DNA from: Panaeolus papilionaceus
Taxonomy: Eukaryota; Basidiomycota; Agaricomycetes; Agaricales
DNA: 64,000 bases
Direction: 5' to 3'
Assembly: GCA_015501605.1 (NCBI GenBank)
Contig: JADNRZ010000003.1
Coordinates: 1,798,001-1,862,000, forward strand
Shown: positions 62,501 through 64,000 of the stretch, one piece after another
How the letters are laid out: each line of letters opens with the position of its first letter
Numbering within the stretch: position 1 is the stretch's first letter
Translations under genes and position numbers: made by a program
Notes under the pieces: generated by a model
Seen by the model: the letters and a program-made list of their open reading frames with translations, nothing else
The model's database searches: none
Told to the model about the DNA's origin: nothing

Positions 62501-64000
62501 TGGAGAAGCTGTCCAGAATGGGAGATGAAATGCCAGATGTGCCGACACTTCATAATTCTGGCTTGGGGAAATGAAAGTCGACATCGAGAATTGATTCAAA
62601 ATTCGACTGCGCGAGGCTCTGTCATGACTCTTCGACTACTTATTGAACTTGAAATTTAATATCCAATGAAGACGCCGCGACCACGAGGTAATACAAAAAC
62701 TTTCTCCTTCGAATTTTCAAGACAAAAAATGACTTTAATGGATAAGATTTGTACCCGTTCACGGATATGAACTTGGCACCAGCGGTCATCCAGGAGCAAC
62801 CGCCCGTCATCTTAGGATCCTAATATCTTGTTTTGCTCGGATGCAACGCCCGAGCTGAATGCTACCCTGTGAGATCCTCCCGACCATTGATATATCCCTG
62901 CTCACATGAACACGGCGTTCATATCCACAAACTTTAACAAAAAGATTTCGCATTCAGTACAGCCTATTTGACGACTGATTTGCACAAGGTTACTAGGATT
63001 CGAGGAATATCTCCAATACCGTTGACATTGAACTTTCTAAATGTGTTTACATGTATCAAATCCTGGTGCAATATTTCTATTCAACCATCCACGTTTCGCC
63101 GCCGCTGACGATTCAAGCGTAAGATTGGTGAGTGGTGACAACTGAATGTCGTGGCATTCCATACTTCGGAAGATATAAACAACACGGATTTGGTAAGGAA
63201 CCTTGATCCCTTGATTTGAGTGCAGAGTCATGTTCAGTCAGCCCAATTGCCTGTCTCTCAAGCTAAGCACACCATCGTATGTACGCGCAGGGAGATCTAG
63301 ACCAAATCCCAGGTTCAGCATGTCCTTTTTCATCCATCACTCTGATTAGACTCTGCAAGGGCGACAAATCGATGATTGAATTGATTGGCATCCTTTCAGA
63401 GTTGCACAAGACTTTTGCGGTGTCGACGATCAGTGATGACATATTTCCAGGGCTTCAAACAAGGGTCATCAAGCAAAGGGGTGGCCATGAGGGAAGGCTC
63501 GATCGCAAGAAACAAGCCAGTGTAGGCGAGAGCGATCGTCCAGCGGAAGTTTCACAGCGTTTTTAATCGCAAAGGAATTTCGGCCTCGAAACCCACAGTG
63601 CCTGGTAAGAGATGAGAGCCTTTCGGGAATTATTTTCATGGAGGCCCAGTTCAGTCAAATCGCCAAGGACATCAAGGGTTCCAAACCAGTTCCGGTTTGG
63701 TTTGGCAGCTCGGTAGTTACCTATCAACTGGATACGGGGGTTTTCCAGCTTCGCTCCGACGCCGATAGCGGAAGACTTCCGGTGTACCCCCGGGCTCACC
63801 GAACTGAGCTCAACAAGCGGTTAGAGTCTGAAGGACGACGTCGGCACGATTTAGAACAAGAGGATGAGAGATGACGCTTGTGTTTTGCGACGTAGAGTCT
63901 TGCAACCCAATAAATTTGGTGGAGAACATCTCTGCGATGCTTGGGCACAAGTTACAGAAGGATCATTGAGGCGGTGAAACAATCCTAGAAAGTAGACATC
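59509..64000. other. gene-poor right end, no supported gene
   Basis: About 4.5 kb of short frames. One at 63,638-63,874 (plus) encodes a hydrophilic 78-codon sequence ending ELNKRLESEGRRRHDLEQED-type residues. It follows a 95-codon frame at 63,279-63,566, and both could be exons of an unrecognised gene, but nothing known matches. The region 60,890-61,630 has frames with KKCPSLRRLSFRHAW, which resembles F-box/LRR proteins, but stops break it up, so a decayed gene is possible. Confidence 0.3.

Overview
The window is nuclear DNA from a filamentous basidiomycete, most likely an Agaricomycete (mushroom-forming fungus). Genes are broken by many 50-60 bp introns with GTRNGT-like donors. Several families are typical of, or most expanded in, Basidiomycota: two DUF6533 membrane proteins, a multi-pass membrane protein, and expanded secreted hydrolases. 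There are no bacterial operons, rRNAs or CRISPR arrays. Coordinates of multi-exon genes run from the start codon to the stop codon; exon joins were read by eye.

Layout. 0.9-18.3 kb is an accessory block of membrane, secreted and metabolic genes: DUF6533 protein A, a secreted DUF5695 glycosidase-like protein, DUF6533 protein B (paralogue of A), a cytochrome P450, an alpha/beta hydrolase of the homoserine-acetyltransferase-like type, a seven-helix-type membrane protein and a small secreted Kre9/Knh1-like protein. 18.5-28.8 kb is a housekeeping block: HGH1 and SPT20 (divergent), SEC72 and DED1 (divergent). A pyrimidine-rich non-coding stretch follows, then an intron-containing tRNA-Arg(ACG) and a secreted sedolisin protease (32.0-34.5 kb). 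After a non-autonomous hAT-like element come a probable APC13, the exosome cap subunit RRP4, a MYND-finger protein, the exon-junction protein Y14 and an HP1-type chromodomain protein (37.6-44.6 kb). 44.6-50.4 kb is gene-poor and carries one copy of a Tc1/mariner-like MITE. 50.4-56.9 kb holds an HSD10-type dehydrogenase and monothiol glutaredoxin GRX5 (divergent, with an 808 bp MITE between them), a CUE/DUF1771/Smr protein and a DUF2015 protein (divergent). 57-64 kb is gene-poor, with the second copy of the Tc1-like MITE.

The housekeeping genes serve gene expression and protein handling: SAGA transcription (SPT20), translation initiation (DED1), eEF2 folding (HGH1), ER translocation (SEC72), exosome (RRP4), EJC/splicing (Y14), heterochromatin (HP1), ribosome quality control (Smr) and Fe-S biogenesis (GRX5). 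The accessory genes at the left look like substrate degradation and environmental or membrane functions. I found no biosynthetic cluster, defence island or obviously new multi-gene system. The most notable structures are three mobile-element families defined here by their inverted repeats and target duplications, and a 10 bp micro-exon shared by the two DUF6533 paralogues.
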